A stretch of DNA of 64,000 nucleotides from Yoonia sp. R2331 (GCF_041103235.1 NZ_JBGCUN010000001.1:2170001-2234000); one strand, 5' to 3'. Shown: positions 44,600 to 54,433, numbered from the stretch's first letter. The notes: generated by a model from the letters alone, not told the origin. Translations and numbers: made by a program.

Positions 44600-45254
44600 A
44601 CAGCTGATTTTTGACTGGCCCACGGGCGTGGCCCTTGGGCCAGAGGACTTCTTTGTCTCGAACGCAAATGCGCAGGCCTTTGCCATGTTGGAGGCCCCCG
44701 ATAGCTGGCCCGAGGGCAAGCTGTGCCTTGTAGGGCCTGCGGGCGCGGGCAAGAGCCATTTGGCGCGGGTGTTTCAGGCCGGTCACGGCGCGCGGATCAT
44801 GAACGCGCGTGATCTGGACGATGTGCACCCCAACGGCCCGGTGGTGGTCGAGGATATCCACACCCTGCCCCGCGCCTGCGAAGAGGCGCTGTTTCACTTG
44901 CACAACAACCTGCGCGCCGCACGGCTGCCGCTGCTTTTGACCGCCCAGACACCGCCCAGCCGCTGGGACATCGCCCTGCCCGATCTGGCCAGCCGGATGC
45001 AGGCCACCACGCCGGTGGCAATCAGTGACCCCGATGATGCGTTGTTGCAAGCGCTGCTGATGAAGCTTTTCGCCGACCGCCAGATCATGCCGCCGCCTGC
45101 GGTGGTTGATTACCTGTCGCTGCGGATCGAACGCTCCTTTGCTGCCGCGGCCGATATCGTCGCACGGCTGGACGCCGAGGCCCTGCGCCGCAAAAAGCCG
45201 ATCAGCCGCAAACTGGCAGGCGAGTTGCTGGACAAAGACACGCCGCTTGCGTGA
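44592..45254 (+). CDS. hdaA: DnaA-inactivating protein HdaA
   Basis: The product has 220 residues and resembles the AAA+ domain of DnaA without its DNA-binding domain. QLIFDWP at 4-10 fits the beta-clamp-binding motif, and GPAGAGKSH at 48-56 is Walker A. With the clamp it stimulates ATP hydrolysis by DnaA and so limits re-initiation of replication. The ATG at 44592 overlaps the perM stop. The following ppk1 and ppx genes complete a common alphaproteobacterial cluster. Confidence 0.88.
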   Translation: MPEQLIFDWPTGVALGPEDFFVSNANAQAFAMLEAPDSWPEGKLCLVGPAGAGKSHLARVFQAGHGARIMNARDLDDVHPNGPVVVEDIHTLPRACEEALFHLHNNLRAARLPLLLTAQTPPSRWDIALPDLASRMQATTPVAISDPDDALLQALLMKLFADRQIMPPPAVVDYLSLRIERSFAAAADIVARLDAEALRRKKPISRKLAGELLDKDTPLA

Positions 45255-45296
45255 TAATGTCATGAAACTGCAATGGTTTGCAGTGATGAAAGCCCG

Positions 45297-47462
45297 ATGA
45301 TGCAAGCTGATTTTCTACAAGGAGCGCCTGCCGCCCCTGTTGACCTTGATATCGATGTGACCACCCCGGAACGCTATGTGAACCGGGAACTCAGTTGGCT
45401 GTTTTTCAACTGGCGGGTGCTGGAAGAGGCGGAGAATCCGCGCGTTCCGCTGCTGGAACGGCTGCGGTTCCTGTCGATCTCGGCCACCAATCTGGACGAA
45501 TTCTATACTGTGCGCGTCGCGGGCCTGCGCGAGTTGGCCCATGAGGGCAACACGATGCCCGGTCTCGACGGGCGCACCCCGGTTGAACAATTGGCGCTGA
45601 TTGATGTGAATGCGCGCGCATTGCTGTCGCGGCAACAGGATGTCTATCGCGCGCTGGCAGAGGAAATGGCCGCCGCTGACATCCACATCATGGGCCGCGA
45701 CGGCCTGACCGAAGCGGACATGGCCTATCTGGATGACGTCTTTCTGGATCAGGTGTTCCCGGTTTTGTCGCCACTGGCGATTGACCCTGCGCACCCGTTT
45801 CCGTTCTTGCCCAACGCAGGCTTTGCGCTGGCGCTGCAGTTGGAACGCACCAAGGACAAGCTGCCGCTGCGCGCGCTGCTGCCGGTGCCCGCACAGATCG
45901 ACCGCTTTGTCCGTTTGCCGGGTGACGTTGCGCGGTTCCTGCCGCTGGAAGAACTGCTGCTGCTTTATGTCAGCCGTCTTTATCCCGGTCACAAGGTCAA
46001 AGGACAATGCGCGTTCAAGGTGCTGCGCGACAGTGATCTGGAGGTCGAGGACGAGGCCGAGGACCTTGTGCGGGAGTTTGAGACCGCGCTGAAGCGCCGC
46101 CGCCGAGGCGAAGTTGTGCGCCTGAAAATCAGTGCCGATGCACCCGCCGGGCTGCGCCGGATGATCATGCAGGAATTACGCGTCACCGACGACGAAGTGG
46201 TCGAGGTGGATGGGCTGATCGGGATTGCGGACCTGAGCGAGCTGGTGCTGGATGACAGGCCTGATCTGCTGTGGCCGCCGTTCGCCCCGCGCGTGCCGGA
46301 ACGGGTGCAGGATTTTGAGGGCGATATGTTCGCCGCGATCCGGCAGAAGGATATGCTGCTGCATCACCCCTATGAGACCTTTGACATGGTGATCCGGTTT
46401 CTGGCGCAGGCCGCGCGCGATCCCGATGTCGTGGCGATCAAGCAGACGCTTTATCGGACCTCGAAACGATCACCCATTGTCGAGGCGCTGTGCGAGGCGG
46501 CAGAGGACGGAAAGTCGGTGACAGCGCTGGTGGAATTGAAAGCGCGGTTTGATGAGGCCGCCAATATTCGCCAGTCACGCAGGCTGGAACGGGCGGGCGC
46601 GCATGTGGTCTATGGCTTTCTGAACTACAAGACCCACGCCAAGATCAGCACCGTGGTCCGCCGCGAGGGCGACCGGCTGGTGACCTATACCCACTACGGT
46701 ACGGGCAATTACCATCCGATCACCGCGCGCGTGTATACCGACCTGAGCTTTTTCACCTGTGACGCCAAGTTGGGGCGGGATGCGACCAAGGTGTTCAATT
46801 ATCTGTCAGGCTATGCCCAGCCTGATGCGCTGGAAAACCTTGCGATTGCGCCACTGAACCTCAAATCCACGCTGCTGGAACGCATCGCTGAAGAGGCGGC
46901 CAATGCCGCGAATGGCAAACCGGCGGTGATCTGGGCCAAAATGAACAGCCTGATCGAGGAAGACGTGATTGACGCGCTTTATGCAGCGTCCCAGGCTGGT
47001 GTGAAGATTGATCTTGTGATCCGCGGGATCTGCGGACTACGCCCCGGCGTGAAAGGGCTGTCGGAGAATATCCGCGTGAAATCCATTGTGGGCCGGTTTC
47101 TGGAACACAGCCGGATCGTCTGTTTTGGCAATGGCCAGACCCTGCCTAGCAAAAAGGCCAAGGTCTACATCAGCTCTGCCGATTGGATGGGGCGCAATCT
47201 GAACCGCCGCGTCGAAACGCTGGTCGAGATCAAGAATGCAACCGTCAAGGCGCAGATCGTCAGCCAGATCATGGCGGCCAATATGGCCGATGTGGCGCAA
47301 AGCTGGGTGATGAAGGCCGATGGCACCTTTGCGCGGGCCGAAGTGCCGGAAGGCGAATTTGCGTTCAACTGCCACCGCTTCTTTATGGAAAATCCGTCGC
47401 TGTCGGGGCGCGGATCAGCAGGGGCATCCGATGTGCCCAAACTGACCCATACAGAGGACTAG
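45297..47462 (+). CDS. ppk1: Polyphosphate kinase 1
   Basis: The 721-residue product makes inorganic polyphosphate from ATP. Family signatures include RYVNRELSWLFFNWRVLEEA near residue 22, FLSISATNLDEFYTVR, RFDEAANI, and THYGTGNYH, whose histidine (about residue 466) is the autophosphorylated one. Two adjacent ATGs (45297 and 45300) are possible. It follows hdaA by 42 bases and precedes ppx. Confidence 0.96.
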   Translation: MMQADFLQGAPAAPVDLDIDVTTPERYVNRELSWLFFNWRVLEEAENPRVPLLERLRFLSISATNLDEFYTVRVAGLRELAHEGNTMPGLDGRTPVEQLALIDVNARALLSRQQDVYRALAEEMAAADIHIMGRDGLTEADMAYLDDVFLDQVFPVLSPLAIDPAHPFPFLPNAGFALALQLERTKDKLPLRALLPVPAQIDRFVRLPGDVARFLPLEELLLLYVSRLYPGHKVKGQCAFKVLRDSDLEVEDEAEDLVREFETALKRRRRGEVVRLKISADAPAGLRRMIMQELRVTDDEVVEVDGLIGIADLSELVLDDRPDLLWPPFAPRVPERVQDFEGDMFAAIRQKDMLLHHPYETFDMVIRFLAQAARDPDVVAIKQTLYRTSKRSPIVEALCEAAEDGKSVTALVELKARFDEAANIRQSRRLERAGAHVVYGFLNYKTHAKISTVVRREGDRLVTYTHYGTGNYHPITARVYTDLSFFTCDAKLGRDATKVFNYLSGYAQPDALENLAIAPLNLKSTLLERIAEEAANAANGKPAVIWAKMNSLIEEDVIDALYAASQAGVKIDLVIRGICGLRPGVKGLSENIRVKSIVGRFLEHSRIVCFGNGQTLPSKKAKVYISSADWMGRNLNRRVETLVEIKNATVKAQIVSQIMAANMADVAQSWVMKADGTFARAEVPEGEFAFNCHRFFMENPSLSGRGSAGASDVPKLTHTED

Positions 47463-47550
47463 CAAACCGCCATTTTCCGGGTCAGTTGATTGACGCCCCC
47501 GCGCCCATCGGCCAAAGTCGGCCCGCACGAACCCGAGGGGCCACACCATT

Positions 47551-49119
47551 ATGACCGCAGATGCGCCCATTGACTGGGGCCCGTTCGGCCGCCCGCTGTT
47601 TGACGACCCCGCGAGCCAGAAACTCAGCCGGGTGGGCGTGATTGATGTGGGGTCAAACTCTGTCCGGTTGGTGGTGTTTGATGGTGCTGCACGGTCGCCA
47701 GCCTACTTCTACAACGAGAAGATCATGGCAAGCCTTGGTGCGGGCCTGTCGGAAACCGGACGGTTGAACCCCGAGGGCCGAGTGCGCGCGCTGAATGCGA
47801 TCCGCCGGTTTGCCGCCCTAGCCGACGGCATGGGAATCACGCCGCTGACGGCTGTGGCGACGGCGGCAGTGCGCGAGGCGAGCGACGGGCTGGAGTTTCG
47901 GGCCGAGGTGGAGCGCGAGACTGGCATCAAGCTGTGGATCATTGACGGCGAGGAAGAGGCGCGGCTGTCAGCGCAAGGTGTGCTGTTGGGCTGGCCGGGG
48001 TCTTACGGATTGGTCTGTGACATCGGCGGGTCCAGCATGGAACTGGCCGATCTGGCCGAAGGTCGCGTGGGGCGGCGCGTCACCTCACCCCTTGGGCCGC
48101 TGAAGCTGCGCGACATCAAGGGCGGCAAAAAGGCGATCAAGGCGCATATTCGCACGGTCATCAGCGATCTGCATGACCGTATGGGCAATGAGACCGGCAA
48201 GCGGCTGTTTCTGGTGGGCGGATCATGGCGCGCGATTGCCCGCGTGGACATGGAGCGCCGCCAATACCCGCTGACGGTGCTGCACGAGTACCGCATGACG
48301 GCCCGGCGGATCGGCAACACGGTGTCGTTCATCGCTGACAGCGATCTGGCCGACCTGCGCAGTCGGTGCAGCATCTCGGAACAGCGGATGTCGCTGGTGC
48401 CGCTGGCATCGCTGGTCCTGAAAGAGTTGGTGCGCACCTTCAGGCCCAAGGATGTCACCGTGTCGTCCTATGGCATCCGCGAGGGGATGCTGTATGAACA
48501 AATGCCGCAAGCCCTGCGCGAACGTGACCCGTTGATCGAAGCGTGCCGCTTTGCGGAGAACAAGGATGCGCGCAATCCGGGCTTTGGCCGTAAGCTCTAT
48601 CACTTTGTCATGCCGCTGTTTCCGCGCGCGGGTTGGCAACGCAAACGGATCATCCGGGCCGCCTGTTTGCTGCATGACGTCAGCTGGCGCGGCCACCCCG
48701 ATTACCGCCACGAGGTCGCGTTCGACAATGTGACCCGCGCCAATCTGGGCGGGTTGAAACATGCCGAACGGGTGATGCTGGGGCTGGCGCTAATGACGCG
48801 CTACACCAACAAGAGCATTGGCACACATCTGGACCCATACTTCAGCCTGCTGACAGAGGATCAGCGCCGCGAGGCTGATATTCTGGGCCGCGCGATGCGC
48901 TTTGGTGCGATGTTGTGGATGGCGGGCGACACCCCGCCCGGCGAGATCCGCTGGAAGCCGAAATCACGCCAACTCAAGCTGATGTTGGACCCCGATGCCA
49001 AGCCCTTGTTTGGCGAGGTGGCGCAGTCACGGCTGAATGGGCTGGCGGGCGCATTGGATGCAGAGGTCAAGGTCAGCTTTCGCCGCCGCACCGGTGGTGC
49101 GACGGGGCAAGGCGGCTAA
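47551..49119 (+). CDS. ppx: Exopolyphosphatase / guanosine pentaphosphatase
   Basis: The product has 522 residues of the Ppx/GppA family. The N-terminal ASKHA fold shows VGVIDVGSNSVRLVV (phosphate 1 loop) and VCDIGGSSMELADL (phosphate 2 loop). The C-terminal part (about 320-520) is an HD-type helical domain. It hydrolyses polyphosphate made by Ppk1. It lies 88 bases after ppk1 and its stop overlaps the convergent gene by four bases. Confidence 0.93.
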   Translation: MTADAPIDWGPFGRPLFDDPASQKLSRVGVIDVGSNSVRLVVFDGAARSPAYFYNEKIMASLGAGLSETGRLNPEGRVRALNAIRRFAALADGMGITPLTAVATAAVREASDGLEFRAEVERETGIKLWIIDGEEEARLSAQGVLLGWPGSYGLVCDIGGSSMELADLAEGRVGRRVTSPLGPLKLRDIKGGKKAIKAHIRTVISDLHDRMGNETGKRLFLVGGSWRAIARVDMERRQYPLTVLHEYRMTARRIGNTVSFIADSDLADLRSRCSISEQRMSLVPLASLVLKELVRTFRPKDVTVSSYGIREGMLYEQMPQALRERDPLIEACRFAENKDARNPGFGRKLYHFVMPLFPRAGWQRKRIIRAACLLHDVSWRGHPDYRHEVAFDNVTRANLGGLKHAERVMLGLALMTRYTNKSIGTHLDPYFSLLTEDQRREADILGRAMRFGAMLWMAGDTPPGEIRWKPKSRQLKLMLDPDAKPLFGEVAQSRLNGLAGALDAEVKVSFRRRTGGATGQGG

Positions 49120-49466
49120 AGCTCGATCTCTTCTCCGGGTTCATAAACCGGCGCGTCGGGCCTGCGGCGGATGATGATGTCACCGTTGGGCAAGATCTCG
49201 GGCGGGTCGTAATTGCGGATGTCGTCGATCTGGGCCATCAGCTCTGCCAGGGCGGGGCCCATTTCATCGGCAAGCAGTTTCATGGCGGGGCCGACTTCGT
49301 CTGCGAAATCTTCAAGTTCGCGCAGGGCCGGTTCCATTTCGGTCATCAGGCCACGCAGCAAAAGCTTGGCCCCTTCTTCCATCAAATCAAGGCCTTCGTC
49401 GGTGTCCTGCGCGCTGGCTGATGCGGCAGAGAGTGTAAGGGCAAGTGCACATGCGATCTGTTTCAT
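49116..49466 (-). CDS. Small exported protein, unknown function
   Basis: The product has 116 residues: a signal peptide (cleavage after ASASA), an amphipathic helical middle (MEEGAKLLLRGLMTEMEPAL and ELEDFADEVGPAMKL) and a C-terminal tail (EILPNGDIIIRRRPD). It resembles small, acidic, helical proteins common in Rhodobacterales. No function is known to me. It converges on ppx. Confidence 0.75.
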   Translation of the reverse strand: MKQIACALALTLSAASASAQDTDEGLDLMEEGAKLLLRGLMTEMEPALRELEDFADEVGPAMKLLADEMGPALAELMAQIDDIRNYDPPEILPNGDIIIRRRPDAPVYEPGEEIEL

Positions 49467-49522
49467 GAGGTCAATATAGAAGGTGCGCGGGCGATCCCAA
49501 AGGGGGAATGCGTCAGGTGGCC

Positions 49523-50524
49523 CTAATCCGCCAGATCAATGACCACCGGGAAGTGGTCAGAAGCGGTCAGAAGCGCCTGCCGCAGGTCGGCATCGGCATA
49601 GCATTCGGGGTGATCGAACGGGTGCCAGATTTGCCAGCGCGGTGCTGCCCCGCGCAGGTTGGGTGAGACCATGATGTAGTCGAGCAGTGCAGACAAATAG
49701 GGCTGTCCCTTTTTCTTGAACCGCGCGGTGCTGGGCATGGCCCCAATACGCCGCCCCAGCGCCAAGCGGGCATGGGGGTCATAAAGCTTGGTCTGTTGCC
49801 CTTCGCCGAGCACGATTTCCACGCCCGAACGCCCAAAGAGCTTTTCGTATTCGTCCAGCCCCGGCCCATCGTTAAAGTCACCCATGACCATCAGGCGTGC
49901 GTCCGCGGCCAGCAGTTGATCGACCCGTTTGCGCAGCCAGATGCATTGCGCCAACTGCTTGCGACGATTGGCGATGGCGATGCGGGTCGCTTCGGCATCA
50001 TTGCCCGCGCCATGCGGTGCTTTGGACTTGGCGTGTACCCCAATGAGGTTGAGGGTATTGCCCTGATAGGTCAGTTCCGCCTCAAGCGGCGGCTTGGACC
50101 AACGCACCGGTTCGGGGGCGGCGTCCACATCAAGATCAAAGGGCATTTCCCCATCAAAACGGGGGTTTGCGGGGCCGTCTTCAAGTGGCTTGTGGACCGC
50201 TGTGATCTTGCGCGGATCATAAAGCAGTGCGATTTCCTGCTGGGTATTGTTCGGGAAACCAATCAGCGCCGTGTCGGCGCGCAAGCCAAAAGCCTCTGCA
50301 AAAGTTTCTAGCGCCTTTTTGCCATCGCGATAGCGCGAGGTGTCGGGGGCTTCGATCACCATGACTGCATCGGCATCAAGCGCCTGAAACACAGCCCCAA
50401 GGGCGGCTGTCTGGTCGGCGCGGGTCACATCCCAGCGCGATGACCAGCCGCCATCATTGATCAACTGTCCATCGTCATCAAAGAGGCTGTTGAACCATTC
50501 GACATTATAGGTGGCGATCCTCAT
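49523..50524 (-). CDS. Endonuclease/exonuclease/phosphatase family protein
   Basis: The product has 333 residues. Motifs of the EEP fold are present: IATYNVEWFN near the start, EAPDTSRY, VMGDFNDGP (Mg ligands) and SDHFPVV at the end. It could act on nucleic acid, sphingomyelin-like lipid or phosphoinositide. No signal peptide. The ATG at 50524 overlaps the stop of the DnaJ-like gene (ATGA). Confidence 0.88.
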   Translation of the reverse strand: MRIATYNVEWFNSLFDDDGQLINDGGWSSRWDVTRADQTAALGAVFQALDADAVMVIEAPDTSRYRDGKKALETFAEAFGLRADTALIGFPNNTQQEIALLYDPRKITAVHKPLEDGPANPRFDGEMPFDLDVDAAPEPVRWSKPPLEAELTYQGNTLNLIGVHAKSKAPHGAGNDAEATRIAIANRRKQLAQCIWLRKRVDQLLAADARLMVMGDFNDGPGLDEYEKLFGRSGVEIVLGEGQQTKLYDPHARLALGRRIGAMPSTARFKKKGQPYLSALLDYIMVSPNLRGAAPRWQIWHPFDHPECYADADLRQALLTASDHFPVVIDLAD

Positions 50525-51201
50525 CCTTGTTGCTCGCGCACCTGTTCCCAAGCGCGATTGACCGCGACCATGCGCTTTTCAGCGAGCTTGACCGCTTCTT
50601 CGGGCACACCGCGCGCGATCATCTGGTCGGGATGGGTGTCGCGCACGGCGGCGCGCCAGGCGGCGCGGATCGTGTCCATGTCGGCGTCAGGCGACACGCC
50701 CAGCACATCATAAGGATCGCGTTCGGCGTCGGGCACGAATTGCGCCCGGATGCGGGCAAAGCGGGCATCATCGAAGCCAAAGATTTCGGCCACGCGGTGC
50801 AGAAACTCATCCTCGCCCGGATGGTATTCGCCGTCGGCCATGGCGATGTGAAACAGCCCCTCCATCAGGTCAGACAGGGTCGGGTCACCGGGTGGATACA
50901 TGTTGCGAATGCGGGATGCATAATCCTCGAAGCCCGCAACGTCCGTCCGGGCCAGGTTGAAGACCCGCGCGGCATTGGGTTCTTCTTGCGGCGGGATGTG
51001 GAACACCTCGCGAAAGGCGGTAACCTCGTCCCGGGTGACGTGGCCATCGGCCTTGGCCATTTTCGCCCCCAGCGCGATCACTGCGATGGTAAAGGCCACG
51101 GTGCGGTCAGGGCTGGTGCGGAGTTTGTCAAAGACGGCTGTCAGCCCCTCGCCCGTGGCAAGGGCGGCGATAGCGTCAGCAATGCGGGACCAGATCGACA
51201 T
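50521..51201 (-). CDS. TerB/DnaJ-domain co-chaperone (DjlA-like)
   Basis: The product has 226 residues. An N-terminal TerB-like helical domain (about 30-150; AVIALGAKMAKADGHVTRDEV and LFHIAMADGEYHPGEDEFL) is followed by a J domain (about 162-225) with the HPD motif in RDTHPDQM. It probably stimulates DnaK at the membrane or cytosol. Unlike E. coli DjlA there is no clear N-terminal membrane anchor. The overlap with the EEP gene indicates an operon. Confidence 0.88.
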   Translation of the reverse strand: MSIWSRIADAIAALATGEGLTAVFDKLRTSPDRTVAFTIAVIALGAKMAKADGHVTRDEVTAFREVFHIPPQEEPNAARVFNLARTDVAGFEDYASRIRNMYPPGDPTLSDLMEGLFHIAMADGEYHPGEDEFLHRVAEIFGFDDARFARIRAQFVPDAERDPYDVLGVSPDADMDTIRAAWRAAVRDTHPDQMIARGVPEEAVKLAEKRMVAVNRAWEQVREQQG

Positions 51202-51210
51202 GGGGGCAGC

Positions 51211-51690
51211 CTAAAGGAACTTTTGCATCAGGATAAGGTCGATCCAGCGATCAAACTTGCGGCCAACCTGCGGCAGGTGACCAACTTGGACAAAGCCCAA
51301 CCGCGCGTGAAAGGCCACGCCATCGGGATTGCCTGCGCTGACCCCGGCCATGAGGCTGTGAAAGCCCGCACCCCGTGCGTGTTCGCAGATCGCATCCATC
51401 AGCGCGCGCCCTGCCCCGCGCCCGCGCGCATCCGCGTGAAGAACGATCGTATGTTCGGCAGTGTGCCGATAGCCGATGCCGCCGCGAAACTGGCCGTAGA
51501 AGGCAAAGCCAAGGATGTCGCCCACCTGATCGGCGCAGACCAGAAAGCCGTCGCCCTTGTCAGCGCGCATCGTATGGATGTCGGCGGGGGTCTTTTCGAC
51601 GCTGTTGAAGGTGACCAGCGTGTCCCGGATTTCGGGGTTCCAGATTGCACAGATCGCTTCTGCGTCTTGGGCCGTCGCGGGGCGGATCAT
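51211..51690 (-). CDS. GNAT N-acetyltransferase (phosphinothricin acetyltransferase-like)
   Basis: The product has 159 residues. It opens with MIRPATAQDAEAICAIWNPEIRDT, has the acetyl-CoA loop RGRGAGRALMDA near residue 92 and GVSAGNPDGVAFHARLGF near the C-terminus. Substrate unknown; the pattern is close to PAT/Bar-like enzymes that act on amino-acid analogues. It overlaps the VOC-like gene by ATGA. Confidence 0.88.
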   Translation of the reverse strand: MIRPATAQDAEAICAIWNPEIRDTLVTFNSVEKTPADIHTMRADKGDGFLVCADQVGDILGFAFYGQFRGGIGYRHTAEHTIVLHADARGRGAGRALMDAICEHARGAGFHSLMAGVSAGNPDGVAFHARLGFVQVGHLPQVGRKFDRWIDLILMQKFL

Positions 51691-52280
51691 GTCAGCACCT
51701 TTTCGCCGTCCGGCCCCGCAAAGGCTGCACGGAAGCCGTTGATCCCATTCACAAAAGTCACGCGCGGGTCAGCAATTGGCACGATCTCTTGAATGACGCC
51801 AGCGGCGGGGTGATGCACCTCGAACTGGGTCAGGCGCAGACCGCAGTCGGGCAGCCGCGTGGCGGGATGGCGGGTGCCGGGGACCCATTGCAGCAAGGTC
51901 GGGAACGCGCCGTCAAAGGGTAGCGCGCCGTCATCTGGCACGGTGATCTGCCAACTGAGGTCCCCGCGCGTCAGCGCATGGGCGGGGCCGGTCACGGTGC
52001 GGTGCGGGGCAAAGTCGTCTGCCCGGCAGATCCAGTTGGCCAGCCGCGGCGGCCCGGTAAAGCGATCGAGGTCAAACCATGTGGGCCGCACCCGCGTGGC
52101 TGCCGGATCAAGGGCGATCACCTCGAGATACAAATCACCCAAGCCCAAAAGCGTGTTGTGCGTGCCGTATCGGTCGTGTTGGCCACCGGGTTGCAGGGAA
52201 ACGCCCAGCGCCTGTTCCACGGCGGCAGTTCCGGCAGCAAGGTCGGTGCAGGCGACCGCGATATGATCCAGTTCAAACAT
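51687..52280 (-). CDS. Glyoxalase-like VOC protein
   Basis: The product has 197 residues. FELDHIAVACTDLAAGTAAVEQALG is the usual opening of the glyoxalase-like (PF13468-type) branch, with HNTLLGLGDLYLEVIAL carrying a metal-site glutamate. The start may be ATG 52280 or ATG 52292; I choose 52280, with GGAT upstream. It shares an operon with the GNAT gene. Confidence 0.82.
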   Translation of the reverse strand: MFELDHIAVACTDLAAGTAAVEQALGVSLQPGGQHDRYGTHNTLLGLGDLYLEVIALDPAATRVRPTWFDLDRFTGPPRLANWICRADDFAPHRTVTGPAHALTRGDLSWQITVPDDGALPFDGAFPTLLQWVPGTRHPATRLPDCGLRLTQFEVHHPAAGVIQEIVPIADPRVTFVNGINGFRAAFAGPDGEKVLT

Positions 52281-52361
52281 GCCAATGCGCATCCGTTTCA
52301 AATGCCGCCAAATGACGCCTCTTGGCGGGTGCTGACAACCCCCCAATTTCGGCGCGAACGG

Positions 52362-52391
52362 CAAAGGCCGGACAGGTTACCCTGCCCGGCC
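52362..52391 (-). terminator. Terminator after the RTX gene
   Basis: On the reverse strand GGCCGG and CCGGCC pair around an inner CAGG/CCTG stem with one mismatch on each side, and TTT follows. It lies 24 bases after the stop of the RTX gene. Confidence 0.7.
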
Positions 52392-52414
52392 ACTGCTGGT
52401 CCTTTTTGGAAGGA

Positions 52415-54433
52415 TCAGAACCAGAAGTCGTCAGCGGAAAAGTCGCTGGCAGTTTGATCTTCGACGCGGATCGTAGTGTTGGCGTAGCTGATCATCACGT
52501 CATCACCGGCCTGACGGATGTCCAGATCGTCAAAGCTGTCAGCGCCGCGCACAATCTCGATCACGTCCTTTTCCTGCTGGAAGTCGGTGATCCGGTCGTT
52601 GCCAGAGTTGTCACCAAAGACAAATGTGTCCCAGCCAGCGCCACCAGTGACAACGTCGTTGCCATTTCCGCCGACAAGGCGGTCAGCAGCCTTGTCACCG
52701 AACAGACGGTCATTGCCGTTGCCGCCCAGCAGCACGTCCCGGTGGTCACCGCCGCGCAGGAAGTCCGAACCGCCGTTGCCAAAAACCACATCCTCGCCCT
52801 TGTTGCCGAACATCTGGTCGTTGCCGCCCTTGCCCCACATGCGGTCATCGCCGCCGTGGCCGGACATTTTGTCGGCGCGGTTGGTACCGTTCAGTTCTTC
52901 GTCCGCGCCACGGCTGCGGCCTGCGGCGTTGTTGGCGTGCACGATGGTGTCCACGTCACGGGTGCCGAATGCCACCTTGTGGTCCGACAGGATCGTCATC
53001 TTATCAAGGTTGAATTCCGCGTTCTCGATCCGCTCTGCCACGCCGTCGTTGCGCAGACGGAAGCTGACGGTGATCGTGTCAGGGCCGCCGTCACGGAACT
53101 TGGCCACACCGCTGAAATCGGTACCGGGGGCGAAGTCAGCCGCCTTCAGGCCGTTGGTCATATCGAGCGACCATTTGACATTGACGTTCGCATCTTCGCC
53201 AGTGCGGGCGATGGTGTAGGTCATGACCTGGCCTTCGGAGGCGTCCTTTTCACCGTGTGCAAAGATCATCGTGTCCATCGGGCGGCGGGCATCTGCAGCA
53301 CCGTGGCTGCCAAAGGCCAGGATGCCGTCTTCGCCTGCTTCGCCGTAGGCACCGCGCCCACCGCGATCACCGAAGTCGCCGCCTTCAGCGCTACCAGAGC
53401 CAGAGCCGCCACCGGCGCTGCCAACGTTGCCAGAAAAGCCGCCGAAGCCTGCGATGCCTTTGCCGCCACCTGACGCGGCGCTGTGGTCGTCCTGGCCATA
53501 GTTGCCATCCACATAGCGTGTCGCAAATTCGACGTCGCCAAAGTTCAGGATGCCGCTAGACGTGATGCCGCCATCGCCACCTGTGCCGCCCAGACCGCCG
53601 GTGCCGCCATCGCCGCCGTCACCGCCATCTTTGGCGCCCGAGATGGCAAAAAGGCCATCACCACCGTCGCCGCCGTCACCGCCATAGCCGCCATAGCCGC
53701 CCAAGCCACCTTGACCGCCCTCACCCGCCATCGACAGGTTGTCGGCCCCAAATCCGCTGTCCTTCCAGGTCAGGTCGCCGTAGTTGAGGATCACAGCCGC
53801 ATCGCCACCTTCGCCGCCATCGCGACCGGTTTTGCCGGTGCCGCCGGTGCCGCCGTTACCGCCGTCCAACGCCTTAATCGGGTTGAAGATGGTGCCTGCG
53901 GCATCGCGCCCGTCGCTGCCATCTCTGCCTTTGCTCCCGATGCCGCCGTAGCCGCCAATCTGGCCGTCTTCGCCGTAGGCTGTGTTGTCGTCAAAGCTGA
54001 CGCGGTCCAGCACCAGCTCACCGGCATTGTAGATCGAGCCGAATGCACTCGCGCCGTCGGCGCCGTCCAGCCCAACGCCGGCGGTCGAGTTTGTGGTGCG
54101 TTGATCGTTGTAACCGTCTTCGAGGTTGAGCGCCTGAAGCGTAAGTTTAGCCGTATCCTTGACCACGAAATGCGCGCTGGCGTCGCTGCCGCTGATGGTG
54201 ACGTCAGCAATGCCGTCGCCATTGGTGTCACCGTTAATGATGACCTTCTGGCTGGCGATGGTGAATGCATCAGGGTTGTTCGCGTCGATATAGACCGTGT
54301 TGATACCCTCTTTGAAGGTGATCGTGTCGGTGCCGACGTTGCGTTCGGCCAATGCGATGGCTTCGCGGAGGGATGTCACGCCGTCATTCGCGTCGACGAT
54401 GTCGTTGACTGTATCTACTGTAAACTTTGCCAT
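52415..54433 (-). CDS. Secreted RTX protein with CSLREA-like start, glycine-rich region and Calx-beta-like domain
   Basis: The product has 672 residues. Residues 1-40 match the CSLREA type (NDGVTSLREAIALAE), and the next 100 suggest a parallel beta helix. About 115-360 is glycine- and aspartate-rich with many GGDGG units, interrupted by NYGDL and NFGDV blocks. A Calx-beta-like domain follows (about 390-475). About 500-600 holds RTX repeats (GGDDRMWGKGGND, GGNGNDRLFGD). The C-terminus ends in DDFWF, fitting a type I secretion signal. AAGGAA precedes the ATG. No type I secretion genes lie nearby. Confidence 0.87.
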   Translation of the reverse strand: MAKFTVDTVNDIVDANDGVTSLREAIALAERNVGTDTITFKEGINTVYIDANNPDAFTIASQKVIINGDTNGDGIADVTISGSDASAHFVVKDTAKLTLQALNLEDGYNDQRTTNSTAGVGLDGADGASAFGSIYNAGELVLDRVSFDDNTAYGEDGQIGGYGGIGSKGRDGSDGRDAAGTIFNPIKALDGGNGGTGGTGKTGRDGGEGGDAAVILNYGDLTWKDSGFGADNLSMAGEGGQGGLGGYGGYGGDGGDGGDGLFAISGAKDGGDGGDGGTGGLGGTGGDGGITSSGILNFGDVEFATRYVDGNYGQDDHSAASGGGKGIAGFGGFSGNVGSAGGGSGSGSAEGGDFGDRGGRGAYGEAGEDGILAFGSHGAADARRPMDTMIFAHGEKDASEGQVMTYTIARTGEDANVNVKWSLDMTNGLKAADFAPGTDFSGVAKFRDGGPDTITVSFRLRNDGVAERIENAEFNLDKMTILSDHKVAFGTRDVDTIVHANNAAGRSRGADEELNGTNRADKMSGHGGDDRMWGKGGNDQMFGNKGEDVVFGNGGSDFLRGGDHRDVLLGGNGNDRLFGDKAADRLVGGNGNDVVTGGAGWDTFVFGDNSGNDRITDFQQEKDVIEIVRGADSFDDLDIRQAGDDVMISYANTTIRVEDQTASDFSADDFWF

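Noticed and set aside
53560-53860. GCC/ACC-rich repeats considered as intergenic satellite
   Set aside because: They encode in-frame GGDGG units of the RTX protein on the reverse strand.
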